Below, piece by piece: positions 52,421-60,964 of a DNA stretch of 64,000 nucleotides; within the stretch, counting starts at the first letter, position 1, and each line of letters begins with the position of its first letter. The position numbers and the translations under genes were made by a program. Under the pieces are notes generated by a model, which was not told the origin of the DNA, ran no database searches, and saw nothing but the letters and a program-made list of their open reading frames with translations. The DNA is from Candidatus Latescibacterota bacterium (GTDB lineage: Bacteria > Latescibacterota > UBA2968 > UBA8231): NCBI GenBank assembly GCA_022825185.1, contig JAJDYK010000006.1:1-64000 (forward strand), written 5' to 3'.

Positions 52421-53188
52421 ATGAGAGTGAGGTACTTGGCACTCGTCGGAGTAGTGGCGCTTGGGCTAGTCTGGAGTTGCGGAGGATTAGTGCCGCCCCA
52501 ACTCGAGTACGATCTGCACGTGATGCCCGTCCTGCCCGAGGGCCGTGGCGACTACACCATCGACCCAGACGACAGCTCGATGGTCTTTAGCAAAGAGGGG
52601 CTTTTAATCCGGTTGCGGTACCTGAGCGATGCCGAGCTCAACGAGCGCTTCCCGCCCCTGTACGATGGTCGCCACGTCAACCCTTATACCCGGGATGATA
52701 TCGATCCTGAAAAGGGCTATATCCCTCCGCGGTTTACTGTTTTTGAAGTCGAGGTCATAAATAAGACCTATGCCAAGATCGAATTCGATCCGGCCAAGGC
52801 GACCATGGAATCGGGCGGCGAGACCCATCGCTACTACGATCCCGGGCGCGAGGGGGCCGTCGTGTTGGGGGGTAACAGCTTCACCAAGTACTACAAAATG
52901 GAGTTGGGCACTTCGGGTAACGAGCGCGAAATCAACTTGGAGCGCATGGGCATTATCTACAAGACGGTCTTTCATCGCCATCGACCGATCTTCCGCGATA
53001 GTAGCCAAAAAGGCATGTTAGTCTTCGATCCGTTGTTGCCGGAAAACGACGAGTTGCTGCTCACATTCCACGAGTTCGTGCTTTCGTTTGACGCCAGCGG
53101 CAATCCCGAAGAGACCATTGACGTCGAGTTCCGCTTTGCGGTGGACCAAGGAACGAGGGAAGAAGCCAGCGCGGGCGGGGCGGGTTAA
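52421..53188 (+). CDS. Lipoprotein A2, paralogue of A1
   Basis: The 255-residue protein has a lipobox (GLVWSCGGL). It shares with the lipoprotein at 40.6 kb 'MPVLPEGRGDYTIDPDDSSM', 'YIPPRFTVFEVEVINKTYAK' and 'FHRHRPIFRDSSQKGMLVFD', with the same order and similar length, so the two are paralogues. Located directly after the ExbD pair, it might contact the motor or an outer-membrane protein. A terminator-like hairpin follows at 53240. Function is unknown. Confidence 0.8.
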   Translation: MRVRYLALVGVVALGLVWSCGGLVPPQLEYDLHVMPVLPEGRGDYTIDPDDSSMVFSKEGLLIRLRYLSDAELNERFPPLYDGRHVNPYTRDDIDPEKGYIPPRFTVFEVEVINKTYAKIEFDPAKATMESGGETHRYYDPGREGAVVLGGNSFTKYYKMELGTSGNEREINLERMGIIYKTVFHRHRPIFRDSSQKGMLVFDPLLPENDELLLTFHEFVLSFDASGNPEETIDVEFRFAVDQGTREEASAGGAG

Positions 53189-53239
53189 AGCCCGGCGCTA
53201 CTCCATCTGGATAGCACATATGACAGGATATCTCATTGC

Positions 53240-53273
53240 GAGGAGCTGGACCTTCCGTCTAGCTCCTCTTTTT
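53240..53273 (+). terminator. Terminator or attenuator hairpin ahead of the SurA-like gene
   Basis: GAGGAGCT and AGCTCCTC form an 8-bp stem around a 13-base loop, followed directly by TTTTT and then ATG 53274. The 5' arm contains the only Shine-Dalgarno-like AGGAG in the vicinity. The structure can stop readthrough from the motor operon or control translation of the next gene. Confidence 0.7.
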
Positions 53274-54926
53274 ATGCACAAACCGCTGTTGGCCGGGTTG
53301 CTAATTTGGGCCTGCATTAGCTGTGGCGAAGAGCGGCCGGACAATGCCCATCTGTTGGCCAAGGTCGGCACGGTCGAGATTACCGCGGCCGATCTGCGCA
53401 CCCTTGAGGCCAATCTCAAAGACGCCGCCATGCGCTCGCAGCACCGGGACAACTTGCAAACGCTCATTGACCGCGAGGTGTTGCTTTTAGAGGCCAACGA
53501 GCGGGGTTTGCAGCGCGACGAAGAGGTCTTAGCCAAACTTGCCAAGCGCGAAACTAAGGCTCTCGCCGATGCAATGTTGCGGCGCAACGTCACGGCCAAG
53601 GTCACGGTGACTGAAGACGACATCGAAAAAGCCTACGCGCGACCCGGGTGGGGAGAAAAGGTCACCACCATGGAGATTTTTGTGCCCAACCAAGAACAGG
53701 CGCATCAGGTGCAGGCGCTTTTGGGGCAGGACGAGGATTTTGCGGAAGTGGGCCGTCAATTCGCCGCCGACCTCTATTACGGTGTGCATACCGGTGAGAT
53801 CCGGCGGATGGCCTATTCGCCCTTCGATAGTCCCCGCGACCTAGCACAAGCGGTCTTCGCCCTGCCCGTGGGCGGCGTGACCGAGCCGATCCCCTTGCAC
53901 GGAGGATTCATCATTGCCAAAGTGGCGGAGCGTCGTCGCGCTGAATTGGTCGAGGTCGAGGATGGCATCCGCGAGGCGCTCGGCGACGAGCAACAAAAGC
54001 AACTGCGCGAATCGTACCTGCGGCACCTCAAGTGGGACTTGGAGACGGTTTTTGACGCTAAGGGCATGGATATTGTAGTAAGCGTCTTACAGGGCGCGGT
54101 CCGCTATGCGGATTTGGACGAGACCCAGCGCCAGCGCCCGGTTTATGCTTTCGAGGGCTTGCAGATGGACGTGGCAGAGGTCTTAGAGGCCGTGCGGCCA
54201 TCGGGCCGACTGTGGCCGGAAGCCACGGCCGACGCCGTCAACGAGAAACTATCTGAGAGTCACTTTCCCACCCGCATCATGGCTCACGATGCCCGGCGCA
54301 AGGGTCTCGATAAAACCGAGGCTTTTGCGCGATCTCATGAACTAGCGTTGGGCAATCTGATGCTGATGAAACTGCGCGAGCAGATCTTGGCCGAGGCTCC
54401 CGCTCCGACCGAGGAAGAGCTACGGGCCTTCTACGAGGAGCACAAGCACCGCTTTCGCACGCCTCCCCACGCGCAATTAGAGGAAATTTTGCTCGAAACC
54501 CCGAGCGAGGCGCGTCAGCTCGCAGCGCAGATTGAGGCGGGTGCTGAGTGGTCGGAGCTGGCCCGCGCCCACAGCCGGCGCCGCAACGCCGAAGATGGCT
54601 TCCTGTACGTCTCCGAATCACAGGCCCCTTTTTTGGGGGAGACTTGGATGAACGCGGTGATGAACGCCGAGCTGAACCAACTCCAAGGGCCGATCCAGAC
54701 TAGGGGAGGCTATTCGATCTTCCGGGTTATCGAACGGTCCCCAGAGGTTTATCACGGCCTAGAGCTAGAACGGGTAAAGAATGCGGTGGAGCGGGATGTG
54801 CGGGAGCGCGCCGAGCGGAAGTTCTTCAACAGCTATCTGCACGATTTGCGCCAAAAATACGCCGAGCAGATAGACGTGTACGAAGAGCACTTGCGGTATT
54901 TGGACGACGAGTTAGTGCAGAACTGA
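53274..54926 (+). CDS. SurA-like periplasmic prolyl isomerase with two parvulin domains, lipoprotein
   Basis: ATG 53274 opens a lipoprotein signal (LLIWACISCGEE), giving 550 residues; an alternative is ATG 53220 upstream of the hairpin. An N-terminal SurA-type helical region ('VEITAADLRTLEANLKDAAM') is followed by two parvulin modules, about 130-219 ('VGGVTEPIPLHGGFIIAKV') and 400-489 ('LNQLQGPIQTRGGYSIFRVI'), with a helical stretch between. SurA family chaperones bring unfolded barrel proteins to the Bam complex. Being in the same stretch as two large outer-membrane proteins fits that. Catalytic activity of either module is not certain. Confidence 0.87.
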   Translation: MHKPLLAGLLIWACISCGEERPDNAHLLAKVGTVEITAADLRTLEANLKDAAMRSQHRDNLQTLIDREVLLLEANERGLQRDEEVLAKLAKRETKALADAMLRRNVTAKVTVTEDDIEKAYARPGWGEKVTTMEIFVPNQEQAHQVQALLGQDEDFAEVGRQFAADLYYGVHTGEIRRMAYSPFDSPRDLAQAVFALPVGGVTEPIPLHGGFIIAKVAERRRAELVEVEDGIREALGDEQQKQLRESYLRHLKWDLETVFDAKGMDIVVSVLQGAVRYADLDETQRQRPVYAFEGLQMDVAEVLEAVRPSGRLWPEATADAVNEKLSESHFPTRIMAHDARRKGLDKTEAFARSHELALGNLMLMKLREQILAEAPAPTEEELRAFYEEHKHRFRTPPHAQLEEILLETPSEARQLAAQIEAGAEWSELARAHSRRRNAEDGFLYVSESQAPFLGETWMNAVMNAELNQLQGPIQTRGGYSIFRVIERSPEVYHGLELERVKNAVERDVRERAERKFFNSYLHDLRQKYAEQIDVYEEHLRYLDDELVQN

Positions 54927-54946
54927 GCAAACGAGGGGAGTGATTT

Positions 54947-56938
54947 TTGTCACAGGCCAACGCTCAAGAGCGCTTCGCGGTTATGCCCGCCGACGCCCCT
55001 TTTGAACCGGGCTTTAATGCAAAGACCCTGTGGGCGGCGCTCTTCGTCGGCTTTGTGATGCTGCCGGGCGCGATTTACCTCGGGTTGGTGACCGGGATGA
55101 GCATGGCCGGGGGGGCCGAATGGGTGACGCTCATTCTCTTCATCGAAATGGCCAAGCGCACCTTCGTATCCCTGCGGACTCAGGAGATTATTATCCTCTA
55201 CTGGGTGGCCGGTGGCTTGGTGATGATGGGGGGCAAGCTGGGCACCGGAGCCGATCTCTTCGGCGGCCCATTCGGCGTGTTGATCTGGGATCAATATTTG
55301 ATCCAATCGCCCCAGGCCGACGGACTGGCCGAACACATTCCGACCTGGGTCGTGCCCCCGCGTGGTTCAGAGGCCCTCTTAGAGCGCAGCTTCCTAGACA
55401 GCGCGTGGCTCAAGCCCATCGTCATTCTCCTCTGCGCCGTCGCACTGCAACGCGTCAACGCCCTGTCGTTGGGCTACGTGCTCTTCCGCATCACCCACGA
55501 CATCGAGCGTCTTCCTTTTCCTATGGCATACGTGCAGGCCGGCGGTGCCACTGCCCTTGCCGAGACCTCGGCCAAGCAGGAGGGCTGGCGCTGGCACGTG
55601 TTCAGCACGGGGGCCTTTATCGGGGCAGTGTGGGGCGTATTCTACGTGGTGGTGCCAACGCTATCGTCGGTCTTTTTGACCGAAACCGTGTCGATTTTGC
55701 CGATTCCCTTCATCGACTTCACCGTGCCGCTAAAGGCGGTTTTGCCCGCCGCAGTCATCGGCTTGGCCACGGATTTGATCCACGTGTTATTCGGCCTCGT
55801 GCTGCCGTTCTGGGTCGTAGTAGGGGTGTTTGCCTCGTCGATCTTGGTCAACCTGGTCGCCAATCCCATCCTCTATGCCTACGGCATCCTGCACACTTGG
55901 GAGCCAGGCATGTCGTCGATCCCCACTCAGATCGCCAACACCTTTGACTTCTGGTTGAGCTTTTCGCTGGGTGGGGCTATCGTAGTCGCGGTTGTGGGTT
56001 TTTATACGGCAGGTAAAGTCTTGCTCGCCGTCGGCAAGGAGCGCGCGCCGAATCGGGAAGCAGACCGGGGACCCAATCCCGAGCGCGGCGACATCCGCAT
56101 TGTCATAGCCTTGGGAATCTGGGCGGTGAGTACGCTGGGCTTCGTGCTGATGGTGTACTATCTGGTGCCCGATTTTCCTTGGTGGATCACCGCGCTCTTT
56201 GGCTTTGTGTGGACGCCGATCTACTCGTACATCGGCACGCGGATGATCGGCCTGACCGGGTCTCCGCAGGGAGTGACTTTTCCCTATCTGCGCGAGGCCA
56301 GCTTCTATTTGTCCGGCTACCAAGGGGCCGGGATCTGGTTCGCGCCGGTGCCGATCTTCCAGTGGGGTTACGAGGCGCAAGTGTTCAAGCAGCTAGAACT
56401 GACGCGCACCCGCTTTGGCAGCATCGTCAAGATGACGGCCCTGACCTTGGCCGTGATGTTTGTGTGTAGCTTTCTGTTCTGGTCGCTGATATGGAAGTTA
56501 GGGCCGATTCCCTCCTCGGCGTACCCGTTCGTGCAAAAGATGTGGCCCTTCCACGCCACCATGCAGGCGTTTTGGGCCAAGTCAACGCTGCCGGGCGCGG
56601 GCCAGAGCTTGGTGACGCAAATTATTCGCTGGGATTATATCGGGATTGGGCTGGTTTTTAGCGGCGCATTGTACGCGTTGTTGAGTACACTTAGCGCACC
56701 GCTGGGAATCTTTTATGGCTTTGTCGCCGGCCTCGGCGGCTGGCCGCACTTTGCCATCCTCAACTTCGTCGGTGCCCTGCTGGGCCGCTTCTACTTGCAA
56801 AAGCGCTTTGGCCCTGAGCGCTGGTACGCGTACGCGCCCATTGTGCTGGCCGGGTACTCGTGCGGCGTGGGTCTGATTGGCATGACGTCCATTGCCATTG
56901 CGCTGATTTCCAAGGCCGTGTCGCAGGTCGTGTTCTGA
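54947..56938 (+). CDS. DUF6785/OPT-like multi-pass membrane protein 1
   Basis: A TTG start at 54947 follows 'aggggag' with 6-base spacing. The 663-residue protein has about 14 predicted membrane helices and the DUF6785/oligopeptide-transporter-like pattern ('GFVMLPGAIYLGLVTGMSMA', 'SLGYVLFRITHDIERLPFPM', 'FVWTPIYSYIGTRMIGLTGS'). It is related in outline to the protein at 61 kb. The probable function is solute transport across the inner membrane; substrates are unknown. It sits after the SurA-like gene and 11 bases before the next one. Confidence 0.8.
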   Translation: MSQANAQERFAVMPADAPFEPGFNAKTLWAALFVGFVMLPGAIYLGLVTGMSMAGGAEWVTLILFIEMAKRTFVSLRTQEIIILYWVAGGLVMMGGKLGTGADLFGGPFGVLIWDQYLIQSPQADGLAEHIPTWVVPPRGSEALLERSFLDSAWLKPIVILLCAVALQRVNALSLGYVLFRITHDIERLPFPMAYVQAGGATALAETSAKQEGWRWHVFSTGAFIGAVWGVFYVVVPTLSSVFLTETVSILPIPFIDFTVPLKAVLPAAVIGLATDLIHVLFGLVLPFWVVVGVFASSILVNLVANPILYAYGILHTWEPGMSSIPTQIANTFDFWLSFSLGGAIVVAVVGFYTAGKVLLAVGKERAPNREADRGPNPERGDIRIVIALGIWAVSTLGFVLMVYYLVPDFPWWITALFGFVWTPIYSYIGTRMIGLTGSPQGVTFPYLREASFYLSGYQGAGIWFAPVPIFQWGYEAQVFKQLELTRTRFGSIVKMTALTLAVMFVCSFLFWSLIWKLGPIPSSAYPFVQKMWPFHATMQAFWAKSTLPGAGQSLVTQIIRWDYIGIGLVFSGALYALLSTLSAPLGIFYGFVAGLGGWPHFAILNFVGALLGRFYLQKRFGPERWYAYAPIVLAGYSCGVGLIGMTSIAIALISKAVSQVVF

Positions 56939-56949
56939 GGAGCAGCCCG

Positions 56950-57780
56950 GTGAGTCGCGCACTGGTGTGCATGGCCCTGTTGGCACTTGGTTGCGGCCAA
57001 AAGAACCCGGGGCAAGTAAGCGAAGACCGCGTGGTTGCGCCCACTTCGCCCGAAGAGGCTCCTGCTGCCGAAGAGGCTAGCGAAGTTACCGAGGTCAACA
57101 AAGCCGATCACGCCATGGTCCTCGTGCCCGAAGGTCTCTTTGTGATGGGTTGGGAAGCGGGTGACCCAGACGAGCGGCCGCCGCATCAAGTTTTTCTCTC
57201 CGCGTACTATATCGACCAGTTCGAGGTCACCATAGGATTGTACCGACGCTGCGTGGAGGACGACGCCTGCGAAGAGCCCGCCTATGCCCCTAACTGTAAT
57301 TGGGACAAAGACATAGACGACACGCACCCTATCAACTGCGTCAACCGCCAAAGTGCGTTTGACTATTGCGCGTGGGCTGGCTTGCGGCTGCCGACGGAAG
57401 CCGAGTGGGAGAAGGCCGCGCGCGGAACCGATGGGCGCATATATCCTTGGGGATACGAGTTGGAAGGAGACGAGGCCAACTTTCGCTTTATCGCCGGGGC
57501 GACCGAGCCGGTGGGCAGCCGACCCCAAGGGGTGTCGCCGTATGGAGCACACGACATGGCGGGCAACGTGTGGGAGTGGGTGTCCGATTGGTACGGGGAC
57601 ACGTACTATGCAGAGAGTCCACGGGACAATCCGCAGGGGCCGTTGCGCGGGGAGTTTGGGGTGTTGCGGGGTGGGTCGTGGTGGTTTGAGAAAGAGTCTC
57701 TGCCCGCGGCAAATCGGGAAGCCTATAATCCGCTGTTGACTGACATAGACATTGGGATCCGGTGTGCGCGGGATTTTTGA
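56950..57780 (+). CDS. Formylglycine-generating-enzyme-like (SUMF1/FGE) lipoprotein
   Basis: GTG 56950 follows 'gaggag' and gives a lipobox (ALLALGCGQ) in 276 residues. The FGE-sulfatase fold is clear: 'LVPEGLFVMGWEAGDPDERP', 'YYIDQFEVTIGLYRRCVED', 'CAWAGLRLPTEAEWEKAAR', 'AHDMAGNVWEWVSDWYG' and 'VLRGGSW'. The pair of active-site cysteines of true FGE is not present as a clear motif (only GIRCARDF at the end), so it is probably a relative with another job. It lies between a transporter and an L-domain lipoprotein. Confidence 0.85.
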   Translation: MSRALVCMALLALGCGQKNPGQVSEDRVVAPTSPEEAPAAEEASEVTEVNKADHAMVLVPEGLFVMGWEAGDPDERPPHQVFLSAYYIDQFEVTIGLYRRCVEDDACEEPAYAPNCNWDKDIDDTHPINCVNRQSAFDYCAWAGLRLPTEAEWEKAARGTDGRIYPWGYELEGDEANFRFIAGATEPVGSRPQGVSPYGAHDMAGNVWEWVSDWYGDTYYAESPRDNPQGPLRGEFGVLRGGSWWFEKESLPAANREAYNPLLTDIDIGIRCARDF

Positions 57781-57781
57781 G

Positions 57782-58561
57782 TTGGGTGTTAGGTCAATCC
57801 TGCCATTGCTCGTCGCGCTGGCAGGCTGTGGCAAAGACCCGGTAGCGCCGGTTGTTTTGGAAGAGGGCGTTGTCATTGCGTCGTCGGCCGACATCGCGGC
57901 CCTTAGGGAAAGGGGAGGCGATGCGTACATCATCGACGGCGACTTGCAAATCGTCGGCAGTAGCTTAGTCGCATTGACGGGTTTGGAAGGGCTGCGGCGC
58001 GTCGAGGGCAGTGTAGAGATTTGGTTTAACGACCGCTTGGAAAGTCTAACGGGACTCGAAGGACTTGAAAGCGTCGGAGCGGGGCTAGGTCCGGCGGATG
58101 CATCACCGCCCTTACCCACGCCCGCGGCCGGCAAGGCCGCTCACGTGGTGGAAGGGTTGTTGATCTTTGAAAACAAGGCCCTGCGCTCGCTCAAAGGACT
58201 GGAGAACTTGGCCTCTGTCAGCGGGGGCTTGGCGCTCGTCCGCAATGCGTCGCTTGCATCCCTGACAGACATGCCGCATCTCGTGGAGATCGAAGGCAGC
58301 GTGGACATCTGGTTCAACGGAGCGCTGCAAAGCCTAGAGGGCCTGCACCACTTGGCCCGTGTGCGGGACTTTTTGGAAGTCAGCGGCAACGGAGCGCTGC
58401 AAAGCCTAGACGGGTTGCGCGGCATCAGCCACGTTGGGATGGATTTGATCATCAGCAACAACGCACTGCTGCCCCAATCCGAGGTGCGGGCCTTTACCGA
58501 GCGGATGGTAGCCGAGGGATTTGCGGGGGCGGTGATCGTCGGGGACAATCTGGCCGATTAG
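57782..58561 (+). CDS. Receptor L-domain-like lipoprotein
   Basis: TTG 57782, just after the FGE-like stop, gives a lipobox (LLVALAGCGKD); alternative starts at 57752 or 57764 overlap the previous gene. The protein of about 259 residues is built of short leucine-rich strands ('GDLQIVGSSLVALTGLEGLR', 'GSVEIWFNDRLESLTGLEGL', 'GSVDIWFNGALQSLEGLHHL', 'EVSGNGALQSLDGLRGI') typical of receptor L-domains. A 20-base exact repeat recurs at about 58318 and 58390. It is expected to bind a protein or glycan on the cell surface. Exact role unknown. Confidence 0.78.
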   Translation: MGVRSILPLLVALAGCGKDPVAPVVLEEGVVIASSADIAALRERGGDAYIIDGDLQIVGSSLVALTGLEGLRRVEGSVEIWFNDRLESLTGLEGLESVGAGLGPADASPPLPTPAAGKAAHVVEGLLIFENKALRSLKGLENLASVSGGLALVRNASLASLTDMPHLVEIEGSVDIWFNGALQSLEGLHHLARVRDFLEVSGNGALQSLDGLRGISHVGMDLIISNNALLPQSEVRAFTERMVAEGFAGAVIVGDNLAD

Positions 58562-58568
58562 CAGCCCT

Positions 58569-59717
58569 TCACTTCCGCACTAGGCGGATGCGATGGTTGC
58601 GCGTATCGGCGATATAGAGATTGTCGTCTGGGTCGAGTTCGATGCCGTAGGGGCGGCTGAGCAGGGCGGCCTGCGGATCGCCGCCATCACCCGTATCGCC
58701 GGATTTGCCGCACTGGCCGGCTACGGTGTAGAGTGCGCCGTCGAGGTCGATGTAGCGCACGCAGTGATTGAAGGTGTCGGCGAAAAAGACCCGGCCTTCG
58801 GAGCTGATGGCCACGTCGCAGGGCCAGTACAGGGAAACTGCGAGCGCGGCGGTCCCGTCTTCGCTGTTCCCAGGCTCGGGTGGAGAAGTGTAGTCAGCGA
58901 TGGAGCCGATGGCCCGCGCGTCATTGCCGGCGATGGTGGTGATGATGCCGGTGGCTGCGTCAATTTTACGGATGCGGTTGTTGAAGGTGTCGGCGAGGTA
59001 GAGATTGCCGAATTCGTCGGTGGCGATGCGGCTGGTGGGTGGAGCAGCTTGGCCTATCGGAGCGTAGATCTGGGCTTGGTCGGCGGGACCGCCATCGCCG
59101 GAAAAACCCGGTTCGCCCGTGCCGACGACCGTGCGGATGGTGCCGTCTATATCGACCATGCGGATGCGCTGGTTTTCTTGGTCGGAGATGTACATGCGTC
59201 CGAGTGGATCGAAGGCGGTAGCGCTTGGCAAGTTGATCGTCGCTAAAGCCGCAGGGCCGCCGTCGCCGCTGTAGGTGCGCTCGCCGGTGCCGCAGATCGG
59301 CTCGATATAATCGGAGGCAAAGTCGTAGCGCAGGATCATCGAATTGTGCCAAGCCGTGAGTATCAGGCGTCCGAGCGGGTCAAAGGAGATATGGGTCGGA
59401 TGGTTGAGGCCGACCTCGCGCGCTCGGCCAGCCGGAGCGTCGCCGAGTTCGCCGGTACCGATCAGGGTGCTGATGCGGCCATTGGTGACCACGCGGACGC
59501 GGTGGTTGTTCCAATCGAGGATGTAGAGCCGCCCGTCGGGGCCGTAGGTCAGGTCTTGCGGCAGGTAGAAGAGCGCTTGACGCAGCGTTGGTTCTTCGGG
59601 GCCTTTGCCGGCGTCGCCAGTTCCGGCAAAGGTTTCGATGCGTCCGTAGGGGCCGCTAGGGCCAGTGGGCGCTTCTCCACAGGCGGACAGGATGAGTAAG
59701 AGCGCTAGGTAGATCAT
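58569..59717 (-). CDS. NHL-repeat lipoprotein 1
   Basis: The 382-residue protein has a lipobox (LILSACGE) and about six NHL repeats ('ALFYLPQDLTYGPDGRLYIL', 'DWNNHRVRVV', 'VAISSEGRVFFADTFNHCVR', 'IELDPDDNLYIADTRNHRIR'). NHL propellers bind proteins or small ligands outside the cytoplasm; some are lyases. It shares structure with its upstream neighbour and their ends overlap by 4 bases, so they are translated together. It converges with the L-domain gene, 8 bases between stops. Confidence 0.88.
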   Translation of the reverse strand: MIYLALLLILSACGEAPTGPSGPYGRIETFAGTGDAGKGPEEPTLRQALFYLPQDLTYGPDGRLYILDWNNHRVRVVTNGRISTLIGTGELGDAPAGRAREVGLNHPTHISFDPLGRLILTAWHNSMILRYDFASDYIEPICGTGERTYSGDGGPAALATINLPSATAFDPLGRMYISDQENQRIRMVDIDGTIRTVVGTGEPGFSGDGGPADQAQIYAPIGQAAPPTSRIATDEFGNLYLADTFNNRIRKIDAATGIITTIAGNDARAIGSIADYTSPPEPGNSEDGTAALAVSLYWPCDVAISSEGRVFFADTFNHCVRYIDLDGALYTVAGQCGKSGDTGDGGDPQAALLSRPYGIELDPDDNLYIADTRNHRIRLVRK

Positions 59718-60883
59718 GGCAAGACGACTCGGCGGATGCGGTGGTTGTATGTGTCGGCAATATAGAGCTGACCCTGCGGGTCAAAGTCAAGCCCGGCAGG
59801 TCGGTTGAGGGCCGCGCTGAGGGCCGGTCCGCCATCGCCGGAAAATCCTTCCTCGCCGCTGCCAGCAACAGTCTCAAGGATGCCGGTCGCTAGGTCGAGG
59901 GCGCGGATGCGATGGTTGAATTCGTCGGCAATGTAGAGCCGACCATCGGGACCAAAAGCCAAGTCGCGCGGGTTGTTGAGGGATGCGCTGAGAGCTGGGC
60001 CGCCGTCGCCGCCACTGTCTGCCGCACCCGTTCCAGCCACCGTTTCGATGAGGTCGCGGTCAAAGTCAACGCGGCGGATGCGGTGGTTGAGGGCGTCGGC
60101 GATGTAGAGCCGATCCTGCGGACCAAAAATTAAGCTGCCCGCTGGCGGCGGGTTGGCCCCAGCCGGCATGTGCAACTGGGCGTCGCGCGGGCTGCCACCG
60201 TCGCCAGCGAACCCGGCCACGCCGGTACCTACGACGGTGGTGATAATGCCGTCGGGATCTATTTTGCGCACTCGCTGATTGCGCTGATCGAGGATGTACA
60301 GCTCGCCATCGGGGCCTAAGACCGTTTGCGGCGGCTGACTCAGCAACGCGTCGCGAGCCGGTCCGCCGTCGCCGGCAAATCCCGGACCTGCACCGCAGAT
60401 GACTTGGACCAGCCCGGTCTGCGGGTCGTACAGGCGCAGCTTGTGATTGTGCCAAGCCGTCAGCAGCAGGGTGCCGTCGGCGAGCGGCAGGATATGGGTC
60501 GGGTGATTGAGGTGGACCTCGGTGCCGGGTGCGCCGGGAGGTACTTGATCGGATTCGTCGTAAGGGCCGTCGCCGACGAAGTCCGTGCCAATGACGGTGA
60601 CGAGGGTACCCTCTGGGGTCACGCGGCGCACGCGGTGGTTGTTCCAGTCGAGGAGGTAGGGCTGACCCGAGGGGGTGAAGGTGAGATCGACGGGCCAGTA
60701 CAGGGTGGAAGTTAGCAGCGGTTGATCGTCGCCATTAAAGCCAGCTTCGCCCGTGCCGGCCCAGGTGCAGATGGTGCCGGGGGCGTCCGTGCAGGCGGCG
60801 GGGAGGTAGTCGGGGCTGGTGCTTTTGGAACAAGCCGTCAGCAGGAGCGCGAGGATAAGAGGTATGAAGCGGTTCGTGGACAT
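59714..60883 (-). CDS. NHL-repeat lipoprotein 2
   Basis: The 389-residue protein has a lipobox (LALLLTACSK) and about six NHL repeats ('TLYWPVDLTFTPSGQPYLLD', 'DWNNHRVRRV', 'LNNPRDLAFGPDGRLYIADE', 'AGLDFDPQGQLYIADTYNHR'). It is a tandem duplicate of the neighbouring lipoprotein, with matching block order ('TAWHN', 'GAGPGFAGDGGPA', 'VVGTGVAGFAGDGG'). Probably a surface propeller. The AT-rich gap upstream (60884-60964) holds the promoters for this gene and the membrane protein on the other strand. Confidence 0.88.
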   Translation of the reverse strand: MSTNRFIPLILALLLTACSKSTSPDYLPAACTDAPGTICTWAGTGEAGFNGDDQPLLTSTLYWPVDLTFTPSGQPYLLDWNNHRVRRVTPEGTLVTVIGTDFVGDGPYDESDQVPPGAPGTEVHLNHPTHILPLADGTLLLTAWHNHKLRLYDPQTGLVQVICGAGPGFAGDGGPARDALLSQPPQTVLGPDGELYILDQRNQRVRKIDPDGIITTVVGTGVAGFAGDGGSPRDAQLHMPAGANPPPAGSLIFGPQDRLYIADALNHRIRRVDFDRDLIETVAGTGAADSGGDGGPALSASLNNPRDLAFGPDGRLYIADEFNHRIRALDLATGILETVAGSGEEGFSGDGGPALSAALNRPAGLDFDPQGQLYIADTYNHRIRRVVLP

Positions 60884-60964
60884 AGTTCAGTACGTTGAGT
60901 TGAACAAGTAAATATACAAAAAAATGGATAATGTAAATCATCGACTGAGCAGGGGTGGTACAAC

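Noticed and set aside
56791..58134. 447-residue minus-strand frame
   Set aside because: Antisense to the FGE-like and L-domain genes, no motifs; the sense strand shows lipoboxes and clear domains.
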